From the NCBI GenBank assembly GCA_038503065.1, contig JBCAMK010000013.1, positions 558,001-622,000 on the forward strand: a DNA stretch of 64,000 bases. Direction: 5' to 3'. Source of the DNA: Paragyromitra xinjiangensis (Eukaryota; Ascomycota; Pezizomycetes; Pezizales; Discinaceae). The notes beneath the pieces are model-generated. The model was not told the DNA's origin and searched no databases. It worked only from the letters and a program-made list of their open reading frames with translations. The translations under genes were made by a program, and so were the position numbers. Position 1 is the first letter of the stretch. Every line of letters starts with the position of its first letter. Positions 22,040 to 33,126 of this stretch are shown here, piece after piece.

Positions 22040-22262
22040 AGCGAAGGAGAGACGCAGAACGGTGAATTGAAGCTCAGTTAAGAAAAGATCCGAAGCTTTT
22101 TTATATTAAACTTAGCGGCAGAAAAGCTTGAGATAACGCCACAGGAGGCTCTGCGGAGTGTGGCTGACGATCTCTGCAGTCCAGCCACAGCCACACTGCA
22201 GTTTACTTCAACGACAGCCCGTCAATCGATCATTCACTCCATCCTCATCTCCAGTCCTCACC
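22040..22262. promoter_or_regulatory. Divergent UTP12-DIS3 promoter
   Basis: Only 223 bases separate the two start codons, which point away from each other, so both promoters must share this space. It has an A/T-rich core near 22,100 (TTTTTTATATTAAACTT). I did not find PAC or RRPE elements known from yeast ribosome-biogenesis promoters. Both products work on nucleolar or nuclear RNA, so co-regulation is a reasonable inference. Confidence 0.5.
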
Positions 22263-25200
22263 ATGACCAGTCTCAAACGGTCCAGCGCTGGCCCTGCAAA
22301 TACTTCAAACATCACTTCAAAGGTGTTCGTCCGCTCCTCTCGGGGAAAGTGCACCAAGATCGTTCGTGAATTGTATCTACGACAAGACATCCCGTGTTCG
22401 TCGCAGCTGTGTTCTCGGTGCACTATAGAAGCACCTACAGACTCCAATGGAAGGGTTAGACCGTTCGTTCTGTCTTTTGGTCCAGCGGCGAATAAGACGT
22501 TCCCAAAGGGCCACTACATCGTCCCCGATACCAACATCTTTCTCTACTGCATGGACGTCATCGAGCACAAGTCCGCCTTCTACGACGTAATCGTGCTGCA
22601 AACTGTGCTGGACGAACTGAGGAACCGTTCACTACCGTTGTACAATCGTCTCAGATCACTCACGAGCTCTCAGGATAAACGGTTCTACGTGTTCCATAAT
22701 GACTTCCGACTGGAGACACATGTTAAAAGGCTCGAGGGGGAGACTATCAATGACAGAAACGACAGAGCGGTTAGAAGGGCTTGTGTCTGGTATAGGGAGC
22801 ACTTGATGGAGGCGGTATCTGGCAGGGTTGGTGCTTGTCCAGAGATTGTCATGGTTAGTGACGATAAAGGGAATCTGACGAAAGCGAAAGCGGAGGGAAT
22901 CGCTTGTTCTTCGAGTACGTTTCACTATCCTGTACATAGCAACTACAAATCAATAGCTAACACTAACTTCCCACAGTCAGAGACTACGTAAAAGGTCTTA
23001 AAAACTCCGACGAGCTCCTTGATATGATCAGCGTTGCTGCAGAAGAGCAAGAAGCCAGGTCTTCTAAAGCCGAAATGCTATACCCAGACTACTACACCAT
23101 GTCTAAAATGATGACCGGTATCAAAGCGGGTACTCTCCATCAAGGCTCCTTTAATGTTAGTCCTTACAACTTCCTCGAGGGGTCGGTACATGTACCCTCT
23201 TTCGACAAAGCGCTCTTGATCCTTGGTAGGGAAAACATCAATCGCTCTGTCCAGGGCGACCAAGTTGTTGTTGAAATCCTACCGAAAGATCAGTGGAAAC
23301 AGCCATCAACGAAGATTGTCGATGAGGAGACACTCACAAAGAATGATAACCCGGATGTTGACGAGCCTGAGGCGGTCGAGACTGAACAGGAGCGGAAGGT
23401 GCTGGTTGATGAGGTTAAGAAGACACTGGGTACGAGTGTGGAGGGGAAGCCTCAACCGACAGCAAGGGTGGTAGGAATTTCAAAACGAAATTGGAGATAG
23501 TAAGTTTGATTCTATATCGCAAAAGATGCGGCGTACTAACATGTCTAGCTACGTCGGCCATGTAGACCCTTCCTCCGCCACCGCCGCCCGTGGCCGCTCC
23601 CAACAGACCGTTTTCCTAATCCCTATGGATAAACGCATCCCTAAGATCCGTATCAAAACCCGACAGGCCTCCTCACTCCTCGGTCACCGCATCGTCGTCG
23701 CTATCGACTCTTGGGACCGCACCTCTCGCTACCCCGTTGGCCACTTCGTTCGCTCCCTTGGCGCTCTCGAGACCAAAGAGGCTGAAACCGAAGCCCTCCT
23801 CCTCGAATGGGACGTCCAGTACCGTCCCTTCCCCAAAGCTGTGCTCGACTGCCTTCCGAAAGAAGGCCATGACTGGAGAGTCCCCCAGGACCCGAATCAC
23901 TCCGGCTGGATCGGGCGGAAGGATTTCCGCGACCTACTCGTCTGCAGTATCGACCCTCCTGGCTGCCAGGATATCGACGATGCCCTCCACGCCCGACAGC
24001 TTCCGAACGGAAACTACGAAGTCGGTGTACATATCGCAGACGTAACGCACTTCGTGAAGCCAAACAACGCTATGGACGAAGAAGCCACCGCCCGCGGAAC
24101 CACCGTCTACCTCGTTGACAAACGTATCGACATGTTACCCATGCTCCTCGGTACTGACCTCTGCTCCCTCAAACCCTACGTCGAACGCTACGCTTTCTCC
24201 ACAATCTGGGAAATGACTCCTGACGCCACCATCGTCTCCACATCATTCACCAAATCCGTCATCAAATCCCGCGAAGCCTTCAGCTACTCCCAAGCCCAGC
24301 TCCGCATCGACGACGCATCCCAAAAAGACCCCCTAACAACTGGCATGCGCACCCTCCTCGTCCTCTCCAAGAAACTCCGCGCCTCTCGCATGGCCGCCGG
24401 CGCCCTCAACCTCGCCTCCCCCGAAGTCAAGATCGAAGCCGACTCCGAAACCTCCGACCCAATCGACGTCAAAACCAAAGCCCTCCTCGAAACCAACTCC
24501 CTCGTCGAAGAATTCATGCTCCTAGCCAACACCTCCGTCGCCTCCAAAATCTACTCCGCATTCCCCCAAACCGCCCTTCTCCGTCGCCACGGCGCCCCTC
24601 CAGCCGCCAACTTCGAAGTCCTCCAACGCCAGCTCCACACCCGAAAAGGCCTAACCCTCCGTGTAGAATCCTCAAAAGCCCTCGCTGACTCCCTCGACGA
24701 GTGTATCGACCCGCAAGACCCGTTCTTCAACACCCTCGTCCGCATCCTCGCAACACGCTGCATGCTCTCCGCAGAGTACTTCTGCTCCGGAACACAAGCA
24801 CCCCCCGAGTACCGCCACTACGGTCTCGCAAGCGAGATCTACACCCACTTCACATCGCCAATCCGACGCTACGCAGACGTAGTCGCGCACCGACAACTCG
24901 CGGCAGCGATCGAGTACGAGCAGCTAGACGCAAGTCTACACAGTAAGTCGAAACTCGAGAGCGTCTGTGCGAATATCAATATCCGCCATAGAAACGCGCA
25001 AATGGCCGGGAGGGCGAGTGTGGAGTATTACGTCGGACAGGCGTTGAAGGGCCGCGTGTGTAGGGAGGAGGCATTCGTGATGAAGGTTTTCTCGAACGGG
25101 TTTGTGGTGTTTGTGCCGCGGTTTGGGATCGAGGGGGTTGTGAGGACTAAGGAGGTTGTGGGTGGGGTTGGTGAGCCGGAGAGTGAGTTTGATGAGGGGA

Positions 25201-25367
25201 TGTGGGTTTTGAGTATTAAGGGGGTGAAGGATGTTGAGGGGGCGGTGGGTGGGATGGTTAGTGTTACGTTGTTTGAGAAGGTGGTTGTGGAGGTTTGTGA
25301 TGAGAAAGAGGAGAAGACGGGGAAGAGGAAGATCAAGGTGACGTTGGTGAAGGTGGGGGGGAAGTAG
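22263..25367 (+). CDS. DIS3: Exosome nuclease Dis3/Rrp44
   Basis: Exons 22263-22914, 22977-23499 and 23549-25367 encode 997 aa, matching yeast Rrp44 (1001). It is the catalytic subunit of the RNA exosome. Parts in order: CR3 cysteines C45, C50 and C53; PIN endonuclease with D89 (IVPDTNIF), E118 (VLDEL), D167 (NDRNDRAV) and VSDD near 200; two cold-shock domains; RNB exonuclease with [14 protein letters not shown] near residue 530 and [19 protein letters not shown]-terminal S1 domain ([16 protein letters not shown]). The last intron has a perfect TACTAAC branch site. All metal ligands seem present in both nuclease sites. The last 350 bases have opposite GC skew to the rest. The start ATG was chosen because upstream in-frame residues are not conserved-like. 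Confidence 0.95.
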
Positions 25368-26631
25368 CGTCATGGAGTGTCACTCGGTTTTTCGGAGTGG
25401 ACTTGGTTCACGTTGTGCATACTATTATGTAATTCTTTATCTATGTTTAGGCTGCTATTCATTTATAGTGATTTGAAATTAGCTATAGATCGTGCCGTGA
25501 GCTTCAAGTGTAGTGGGTGAAACAAGAAATCGATAGCCTAAACTTAGCTTGAGCGGGCGCCCTTCCCAAGTATATCATAGACTATGATATGTTGTAGCTA
25601 AAGCAATAGGAAACAGGTAGACCTAATATATTAAATCCATAAACAAGATAACCGGTAATAAATGTCACAGTTCCCTAAAACAAAACTCAGTATCAAAATA
25701 TTTGGTTTGTGATCTCATGATCCAGCATTTATTATACATGTTATCAAATGTGTTTGAGCTTACTAAAATTCTTAGAAACGCGAAACCTCTCAAAATCCCT
25801 CCATATAGACAAAAGAGAAAATATCAATTTGAAAAAAGAATATTTTGAACAAGACGTTGCCGGAGAACCCACCATTCGCTGAGATCCTAGAAAATAGCTT
25901 TCTCGGCCAGCGCTTGTAATTATCTCAATGAGAACTTTGATCTTCTGGGCAGAAGAGAACTCGCTTCTTTACCATATCTCATCCATCTGGGGAAGCCAGT
26001 TTTAGGGTCTTGAAATAATACAGGACCGCCCTCTTCTGGGTTAGGTGCTTCCGTAGCAACTTTAGACGAGAGGTCGCCATAGCACGTAGGGAGACTATGC
26101 ATGACGGGGAACTATTCTTTCGTCTTGACCCGCTGGAGGTATCGTATCGGGGAATATGGGCTTGGGTCCTTATAACAAGTCAGCCGCTACTCGAAAACTG
26201 TGGTTTTGCGTCTTTGTTTGCTGGGGGAGCGGTGCAAATGGGGTCGCTATCGTATGCAGCGGGGAATAGATTTGCTGCTTCTTACTTACAGAGAGAGGTT
26301 AGGCTGTGGAACTCTGAACGAATTCAATGCTCGTATGATCGAAATGGTAGTTTGGAAACTGCGTCCAATGGAGTGACCTGCCTCGAGGTTGATTGTCTGC
26401 GGTGAAGGAATGAGGAGAACGAGGACGAGGAGTTGTAGTTCCGGAAATCCCCGCTAGATCGAAAAATAAGGGATTTAGCTGAGAAGCTTTATGAGTTTTG
26501 TTAAATGGCTGCGGGATAGATGTTGATTCTGAAAAACGCCCATGCTTCTAGGCAGCGAGTCGAGCTTGCGATCCTTTCAGATACTGAGAAGCTTAGCATA
26601 GTCCTTCTGTCGGTTTTTAATTTCGGTGTTT
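25368..26631. other. Intergenic, no gene supported
   Basis: AT-rich sequence, 3' flank of DIS3. A minus-strand frame ending near 25,920 has a protein-like stretch (NPEEGGPVLFQDPKTGF) but no start, splice context or homology that I can support. Confidence 0.35.
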
Positions 26632-27119
26632 TCACTCATGTTCTTTCCTTTCTCCGCTAGTTAGAGGAGGGACCGTGTACTGGTGGATTAGTATCTCCTG
26701 TGCTTTCTTCTCGAGAATGCTTTCGCGTGATGCTAGTTGAGATGGGTGTTGAATGTTCTCGATGAGTTCCGTAGCGTACTGTGGAAGTATGAATGGGACT
26801 TGGGGTGTTTGAATCGATGATGGTAGGTGCTATGACGGTAATAGCTTACCAGGGATTGAAGTAAAGTTTGCCGTTCCCGTGGTTATTCTAGAGATTCGAG
26901 GGTAAGTTCGGGACGGGTTAAATCTGATTCTGATGGTATTGAGATGAAAGCGAATGGGTGCGGGTGGATGGATTGTAGAAAGTTAGATAGGTGAGTAAAT
27001 GATGACGATGGACTGAGGGTTGAGGGGGTGGGGTGGCTGGCTGAGGTGGGGATGAATGAAAGGATGTCGATTATTGGGGATGGGAGAGAGATAACAACGC
27101 CATTTTGATTGGGTATCAT
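26632..27119 (-). pseudogene. Frameshifted unrecognised gene
   Basis: The first part (MIPNQNGVVISLPSPIIDIL, then a Ser/Pro-rich segment, to PELTLESLE) is open from 27119 to a TAA. One frame over, coding continues immediately (ITTGTANFTSIP) up to a GTAAGC donor at 26849. It resumes after a CCCCAAG acceptor in exon 26798-26632 (VPFILPQYATELIENIQH, SQLASRESILEKKAQEIL, LTSGERKEHE). The end is alpha-helical and looks like real protein. No splice pair repairs the frame change, so I read it as a broken gene or a base-call error. The family is not recognised. Confidence 0.4.
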
Positions 27120-27296
27120 AAAATGTCAACCATGAATCAGTTAAACTTATAGCTCATAGGGTGTAGATTATGCCCTAGCACTTTTCTTTTTTTATTGGTG
27201 ATTTGGGCTTTCTTGGGCGCTCCCTAAAATGTAGGCGAAACTACAAGCAATGGGACAAGCTGCACTTCCAACCCTAGCCCTGTCGCCAAGAGCATT

Positions 27297-27376
27297 TTTT
27301 TTAATAATGAATTTAATTCTGAAACTATACTTTCAAAATAAGGATAGACCCTTTATGGGTATTCATCCTCCGGCAT
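27297..27376 (+). repeat. Direct repeat, left copy
   Basis: About 80 bases beginning TTTTTAATAATGA and ending CTTTATGGGTATTCATCCT. They recur in the same orientation at 28,248-28,326 with roughly 80% identity by eye. The two copies bracket the inverted-repeat element at 27,570-28,140. Confidence 0.6.
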
Positions 27377-27569
27377 GGTTTAGTACCAGCCTGACTTAAT
27401 AAAACCACCTTTTAACCATTTTTGCCCTCTTACATTGTAAGAAACCCCGTATATATGAAATAAGGAACCCTGCAGAAAACACAGCTAGAACCCCACTTCT
27501 TCGCTTTTCACAGCCTTTGTAAACATTTACCAAAACTACCCACTTCCTTCGCCAAGAGCATTTTTCTGC

Positions 27570-28140
27570 CTACATGTAGCTGTTTCGACCCGTATTCTAT
27601 CTTCGCCCATTCACAAACAGGTCAGCCAGTAGGTAAACAGGCCAACCTATTTACCAACGGGACCACTTTGAGTACCAGCTGACCCACCTACAAAAGATGG
27701 CCAATATTTAAAGAATCCCAGTCCCTAAGCAACCATACTTGTAGCCACACAAGCATGATGATTACAGCTGTAGTACTTTGCAAAAGTTACTACAACCTGA
27801 CGATGATAACAAACTCTTCTTAGGCTTTTAGCTATAAATATATATATTTAATTCCCCTAAAGGTGTATAATACAGTACATTGGAGAATGGAAGTCCTGGT
27901 GTCGGAAATTGGGGGGTGTCTAAAATGCTGCAAGATTGGGTTGTGATGGTTAGGTGCAATGGTGATTGGGTAGTGAAAATTTTTCATTTGAAGATCGGCC
28001 ATCTTTTAGTCTCAATTTGTAGATGGGTTAGCCAATACTCAAAGTGGTCCCGTTGGTAAATAGGTTGGCCTGTTTACCTACCGGTTGACCTGTTTGTGAA
28101 TGGGCGAAGATAGAATACGGGTGGGAACATAGCTACGTAG
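27570..28140. mobile_element. Foldback element with ~140-bp inverted arms
   Basis: The left arm (27,570 to about 27,710) and the reverse complement of the right arm (about 27,992 to 28,140) match over most of their length. Both begin CTAC and run through ACCCGTATTCTATCTTCGCC, then CATTCACAAACAGGTC and CCAACCTATTTACCAACGGG. The internal part of about 280 bases has no coding capacity. This fits a non-autonomous foldback or MITE-like DNA transposon. No clear target-site duplication was found. It would form a long hairpin if transcribed. Confidence 0.7.
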
Positions 28141-28247
28141 GCGCAACAGTTGCAAGCACCAGCACAGCACTGCCTCGTTGTCGTTCGATCATGTGCATAG
28201 TTCATGAAACGTCACCCGGTGTCTTGCGTCGTTGGAGTTCCTTTCCT

Positions 28248-28326
28248 TTTTTTAATAATGAGTTTACCTCTGAAATACACTTCCAAAAACAGGATAAGCC
28301 TTTTATGGGTATTCATCCTACGGATC
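28248..28326 (+). repeat. Direct repeat, right copy
   Basis: Second copy of the 80-base sequence at 27,297-27,376, same orientation, sharing TTTTTAATAATGA at the start and TTTTATGGGTATTCATCCT at the end. Confidence 0.6.
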
Positions 28327-28362
28327 TTTTCCTTCCTTCGAGCCCATTGTTCCAATATCATA

Positions 28363-28513
28363 TATTCTCAATCATAACGAACAGGGCCAGGCTGAGACCG
28401 CAGGAATAAAATTCGTCTCAACTGGCTGGATAATTGTGGAAACTCAACAACCAGTGATAGTACAGTTCTATCCTGTGGTCTCAACCCGGCCCCATTCGTT
28501 ATAATCGAGAATC
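28363..28513. mobile_element. MITE-like element A
   Basis: About 150 bases with imperfect terminal inverted repeats of about 43 bases. The left end includes ATAACGAACAGGGCCAGGCT, then GAGACCGCAGGA. The right end is the complement of ATAACGAATGGGGCCGGGTT. The centre is too short to code. Similar to element B just downstream. Confidence 0.65.
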
Positions 28514-28519
28514 TACGGT

Positions 28520-28654
28520 ACCGTATAAACTCAGAAATAACGAATGGGGCCGGGCTGAGACCGCAGGACAATGCCGTGAAATAACCAACCAAGGCGCAAT
28601 ACCCTTCTGCTGTCTTAGCCTGGCGCCATTCGTTATGTCCAGGTTTATTCGGCA
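28520..28654. mobile_element. MITE-like element B
   Basis: About 135 bases with the same kind of ends as element A. ATAACGAATGGGGCCGGGCT on the left pairs with the complement of ATAACGAATGGCGCCAGGCT on the right. The pairing extends outward through CCGTATAAAC/CCGAATAAAC. Two adjacent copies of one family. Confidence 0.65.
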
Positions 28655-29319
28655 TTCTAACTTGAATTTCCCGAATCTATACGATACCCTTGTACATAAG
28701 GTATATATATACGTATCCCGTTCGAAAATATAACTTTATCGGTTTCTACTGGCTATGGATACATGTAGATCTACCGGCTGCAGAGGAACCCATAAAATTT
28801 CTAGACTTCATAGGTAAGAAACAACCTAAAAGCTGAGTTGACACTTAAAACAATAGCTGCCGGATCTTAGGGAGATGCGCCAATCATGGAATGCCGTGTG
28901 GCTTTTTGAGGCTATTGCGCACTGCGCAAGGTTTCAGGCTGCACATGTCTAATGAGAAAAAGCGAAAAGAAGAAAATACACAAGGTGTTAGCAGGTGCAC
29001 AAAGACCCGAAATGCAGGTTTTAAGTTGACTGACCTGCCCGGAAAGATCATACTACATGTTACGATTCGTCTATGATTCGGTCTCGTTCAGGGGCCGCAG
29101 ATACTAGGCAGCACCACTTGCGAACCTATAATCACATACATAAAAGCGCTTCACTGTTTGTGCTTTATAGAGGTGGTACGCAACTATTTGAGAAAAAACC
29201 TCTCCGTCTCTGGATCTATACTCTCAACACACTCACTCTCGTTATTATCAGCGAAAATCAGGCATCTTTCCGAAGCGACCTCACCCCCGTTTTGACAATA
29301 ATTACGAAAAGTAACAGCC
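28655..29319. other. Intergenic upstream of the NACHT gene
   Basis: About 660 bases between the MITE pair and the NACHT-ankyrin start. A TACATGTA palindrome lies at 28,760. No other gene is supported. Presumed promoter region. Confidence 0.4.
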
Positions 29320-32300
29320 ATGGGCAGATTGGCAAGATTCTGGAAATGGGTTAAAGATTTTGGTCGTTCGCGGCCACCTTCTATTGCTAGCCAGTCATCT
29401 ACTTCTTCGGTTCCGGATAGGTACCTACTTGTGCCTCATCAATGCTACACGATAACTTACAAATGAACCTAGTACTGCGTTGGGTCTACCTACACCCACA
29501 CCCGCACCCACACCTTCACCTCTACCTCCACCTACAACCCTACCTCCCTCCACACCTGTGCCTCCAGCGGTGAATACTAGGGCCTTGTGCCTGTGGGGAG
29601 AAGCTCTGGAAAAACTACGGAAGAAAGGTTTACAAGAATTTAGGACTGGGCATTGTGACATTCAACTGGTGCAGAATCTCATTACCAAGGTAGAAGACAC
29701 AAAGGCAGAATGCGACGCTGGGAGATTTTCCTACAAAAACAGTCGTGGGGAGAAGGTTTTCTATGTCGAAAAATTCCTCACAAAGTTGAAGAAATTTGCA
29801 TTTATCGGTGATATTGCCATCCAACAAAACCCCGACACTGTGGCTCTGGTATGGGCAGGTTTCCGGCTTCTCTTAGAGGTGAGAGATCAGTGGCAGTGTT
29901 TGAAGGAGAATTTGCTTACCAGCCTAAGGTCGGAATTGCCTATACTGAGAATATGGGGATGATATCGGATAGTCTGGAATACCTGGTTTCTGTTATATTC
30001 TGCGGGGAGATATATGAGAGACTATATTCTAGTACGGGGCTTGCATCGGCCGAGCCTCTCAATAGGTCTCTTGTAGATTTATATGTAGTAATCTTGGAAT
30101 ATCTATGGTATGCCGAAAAGTTTCTCGGAGGAAACACAGCAAGTAAGATACCCCCGTAGCAAGAAATGATAGATAGAACACTGATATTAATTTTCTTCCA
30201 GTTCAAATCCTAGAGTCTTTCTCTTCGGAATTGAAGAAATTATTAGAGTCTATTCAGAAACTAGAGGCAATTACTAGAAATAACGCCAATTTAGTTGAGA
30301 AAGAGGGTTTGACACCCCCCATTAAGCTTTTACCAACCTGCTAACCATATAACCCAATGTGTAGCCGCTTCAGATAATCGTTCTGGTATACACCTGCACC
30401 CCTCCCCCCTCCCCCAGCCTAGGCTTTGAGGAGATCTAACGGTGAAGTAGAACGAGGACATTTGAAAGTGCTTCTAGTTGAAATGCAGGGATCCATACAG
30501 AACATCGAACGCACAGTTATGGAGTCCTACCGTACAATTGAAGCTATATGGCGATATATCGAAAGTAAGTATCAATCTAGCCTGCTTACTAATTACCTGG
30601 CTCACGATTTCAAGAGAAAAAACGTCTCAAGGTCTTGAGATGGGTCTCAGACGTGGAGTATGGAAGTCATCACTCGGAATTTAGGAACCGCCGTCATCCT
30701 GATACTGGCACTTGGTTGCTCCGGAACCCAAAATTCAACGATTGGGAGACGTCGAGTTTATCACGAATTTTTTGGTTACGCGGCGATGGTGAGTGAACAC
30801 GCACCCCGTACTTTATCCTATATAGAGGCTAACATTCCTTCTTAGCTGGGTCCGGTAAAACAATGCTGGCGTGAGTGTCTCGATAACTTGTTACTTTGAA
30901 ACTAGCTGATCTCTGGTAGATCGAAAATTATCGACGTGCTCCAAGACAAAGCAAAAGCAAATGGTCACGCGTTGGCATATTTCTACTGTTATTTCCAAGA
31001 GTCGGCAAGAAGCGATCCAAAATCAATCCTTAGGGCTATCGTCAAGCAGCTTTGCGTTGCATATTCGGAAGATGGCCTTCCAGAGCCAGTAATGTCGATA
31101 TACAAAAATCGAGAGAAGCAGGGTCACTCGACTGGCCCTCTTAACCTGATCGAAAGTAGGGATATTATTATCAAACTTTTGGGAAAATTCCCTCATACCA
31201 CTATCGCGATAGACGCACTTGATGAATCCAACTCAAAAACGCGAGGAGAAATGTTTCGAATCCTAAAACAGATAGTTGAGTCTGGAAATAATGTTCAGAT
31301 CTTTGTTACTAGTCGGAATGAAGGTGATATACGAGAGATGCTATTCAGTATGCCAAACTACTATATTGAGGCAAGGGACAACTCCGAGGATATCAACAAG
31401 TACATTAGAACAGAGGTCACACGCCTATGCGATGAGAGATCGTTACTGAGGGATGATCGAGCGTTGAAGGACGAAATAATTTCGGCTCTTGAAGATGGAG
31501 CTAAGGGAATGTTTGTTTGCACTTCATCTAATATAAACTAGAAGCTCAAACTAAAATAACCCTAGGTTCCTGTGGGCTCATCTCCAGATCCTGGCCATAC
31601 GCGATGAAAATACTCCTGCAGACATAAGAACTGCACTTCGAAATCTACCGGAGGACTTGAATGCGACCTACCTCAATATTCTTCAAAGAGTTCAAAAACA
31701 AAGCGAAACCTCCCACCGCAGGGCTGTAAAGGTATTAAAGTGGGTGCTATGTGCCCAGGGTGTTTGTTCGCCTGAGACAATCAGGCAGGCCCTGCTATTC
31801 GACTCGATAACTTCCCTGGACTCGATAACTTCCCTGGACTCGGATCAGTTGATGGATTTGCCTCATATTCTCGATATTTGCCGAAACCTTGTGATATACG
31901 ACAAAGAATTCAAAGTTCTCCGATTTGCGCACTTCTCGGTTGAGGAGTTCCTACGTGTACAACCAGAGTATTCTCCAGAAGAAATTCACACCAGCATCGC
32001 CAAGATTTGCCTTACAGTTCTCTGCCCGAACCCGACTCTAGAGACACAGATTAGTCTGGTACCTAATTTGCGTAACTACGCCGTTTCCAATTGGGTAGTT
32101 CACTTTAGGCTATCTGTTACTAGAAGCAACGAATTACAGCAATTATGGAAGAAATTCTTGAAGCCTTCATCGGTTTACTATAGAGAATGGATCCGGAGGA
32201 TTGTCAAAAACAGGGAGAACGACGTGCTATTGGGCGAAGGAGCAATGATTATTTCTCCTTTGTGGGTAGCCTGTTATTACCAATTATACACCATTTTTGA

Positions 32301-33126
32301 GTCCCTATTAAATGATAAAATGATGCCAAATCCCCGTAACAAATATGGAACGACACCTCTTAATTACGCTTCGAAACACGGGTACGAGATTTTTGTGAAG
32401 AGGATACTGGAGGAGGGAGTGGACGTGAATAGCAAGGACGGAAGTGGCCGAACACCATTGTTGTGGGCTGTAGAGGGAGGACATGACAAAGTAGTGCAGA
32501 TGCTGCTGGAGAAGGAGGGAGTGGACGTGAATTGCAAGGACGGAAGTGGCCGAACACCACTGTTACTGGCTGCAGAGGGAGGACATGACAAAGTGGTGCA
32601 GATGCTGCTGGAGAAGGAGGGAGTGGACGTGGATAGCAAGGACGGAAGTGGCCGAACACCACTGTTACTGGCTGCAGAGGGAGGACATTACAAAGTGATG
32701 CAGATGCTGCTGGAGAAGGGGGGAGTGGACGTGAATTGCAAGGACAAAAGTGATCTAACACCACTGTCAATGGCTGCAGAGGAAGGACATGACAAAATGG
32801 TGCAGATGCTGCTGGAGAAAGAGGGAGTAGAAGTGGATAACGAGGACCGGTATGGCCGAACACCATTGTTATGGGCTGTAGAGGGAGGACATGACAAAGT
32901 GGTGCAGATGCTGCTGGAGAAGGAGGGAGTGGACGTGAATATCAAGGACAGAAGTGGCGGGACACCACTATCACTAGCTACAAAGGGAGGACATGACAAA
33001 GTGGTGCAGATGCTGCTAGAGAAGTTGGATGAAAAGCGCGCTACAGGACAGGGGAATGAAGGGGCACTAAAAACGCTACTAAGGAAATATGGGGGAGGGG
33101 CTCGCAGTAAAGACGGTGTAGACTAA
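29320..33126 (+). CDS. NACHT-ankyrin STAND (NLR-like) protein
   Basis: Nine exons: 29320-29420, 29473-29878, 29929-30142, 30202-30306, about 30424-30564, 30615-30788, 30846-30870, 30920-31510, 31566-33126; roughly 1,100 aa. Such proteins act in fungal non-self recognition and regulated cell death. The start is MGRLARFWKWV, then a Pro/Thr linker, then the helical domain found before fungal NACHT modules (WGEALEKLRKKGLQEF, VWAGFRLLLE). NACHT has Walker A GDAGSGKTML, split by two introns, and Walker B TTIAIDALDES, followed by GMFLWAHLQIL. The C-terminus is ankyrin repeats. Between exons 4 and 5 no intron restores the frame cleanly: either a long intron with a weak GTTGAG donor is used, or the gene is broken there. 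Other junctions keep phase. Confidence 0.8.
31801..31842 (+). repeat. 18-nt in-frame tandem duplication
   Basis: GACTCGATAACTTCCCTG occurs twice in a row, followed by a partial third copy, inside the NACHT gene. It encodes DSITSL twice. This is a recent in-frame expansion, outside the ankyrin region. Confidence 0.85.
32417..33028 (+). repeat. Six near-identical 102-nt ankyrin units
   Basis: The start of each unit (GTGGACGTG or a variant) recurs at 32,419, 32,521, 32,623, 32,725, 32,827 and 32,929, exactly 102 nt apart. Each unit encodes a 34-residue variant of the ankyrin repeat (GRTPLLLAAEGGHDKVVQM, LLEKEG). Most differences fall in the turn and loop positions (CKDGSG, SKDGSG, CKDKSD, NEDRYG, IKDRSG). 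DNA identity between units is far higher than for ordinary ankyrin arrays. Confidence 0.92.

Noticed and set aside
24936..25373. 145-codon minus-strand frame opposite the DIS3 3' end
   Set aside because: It arises from the strong strand skew of DIS3; composition is Leu/His/Pro-biased with no domain.
32360..32999. Long open frames on the minus strand of the ankyrin units
   Set aside because: They are mirror frames of the repeated ankyrin coding sequence and have no independent features.
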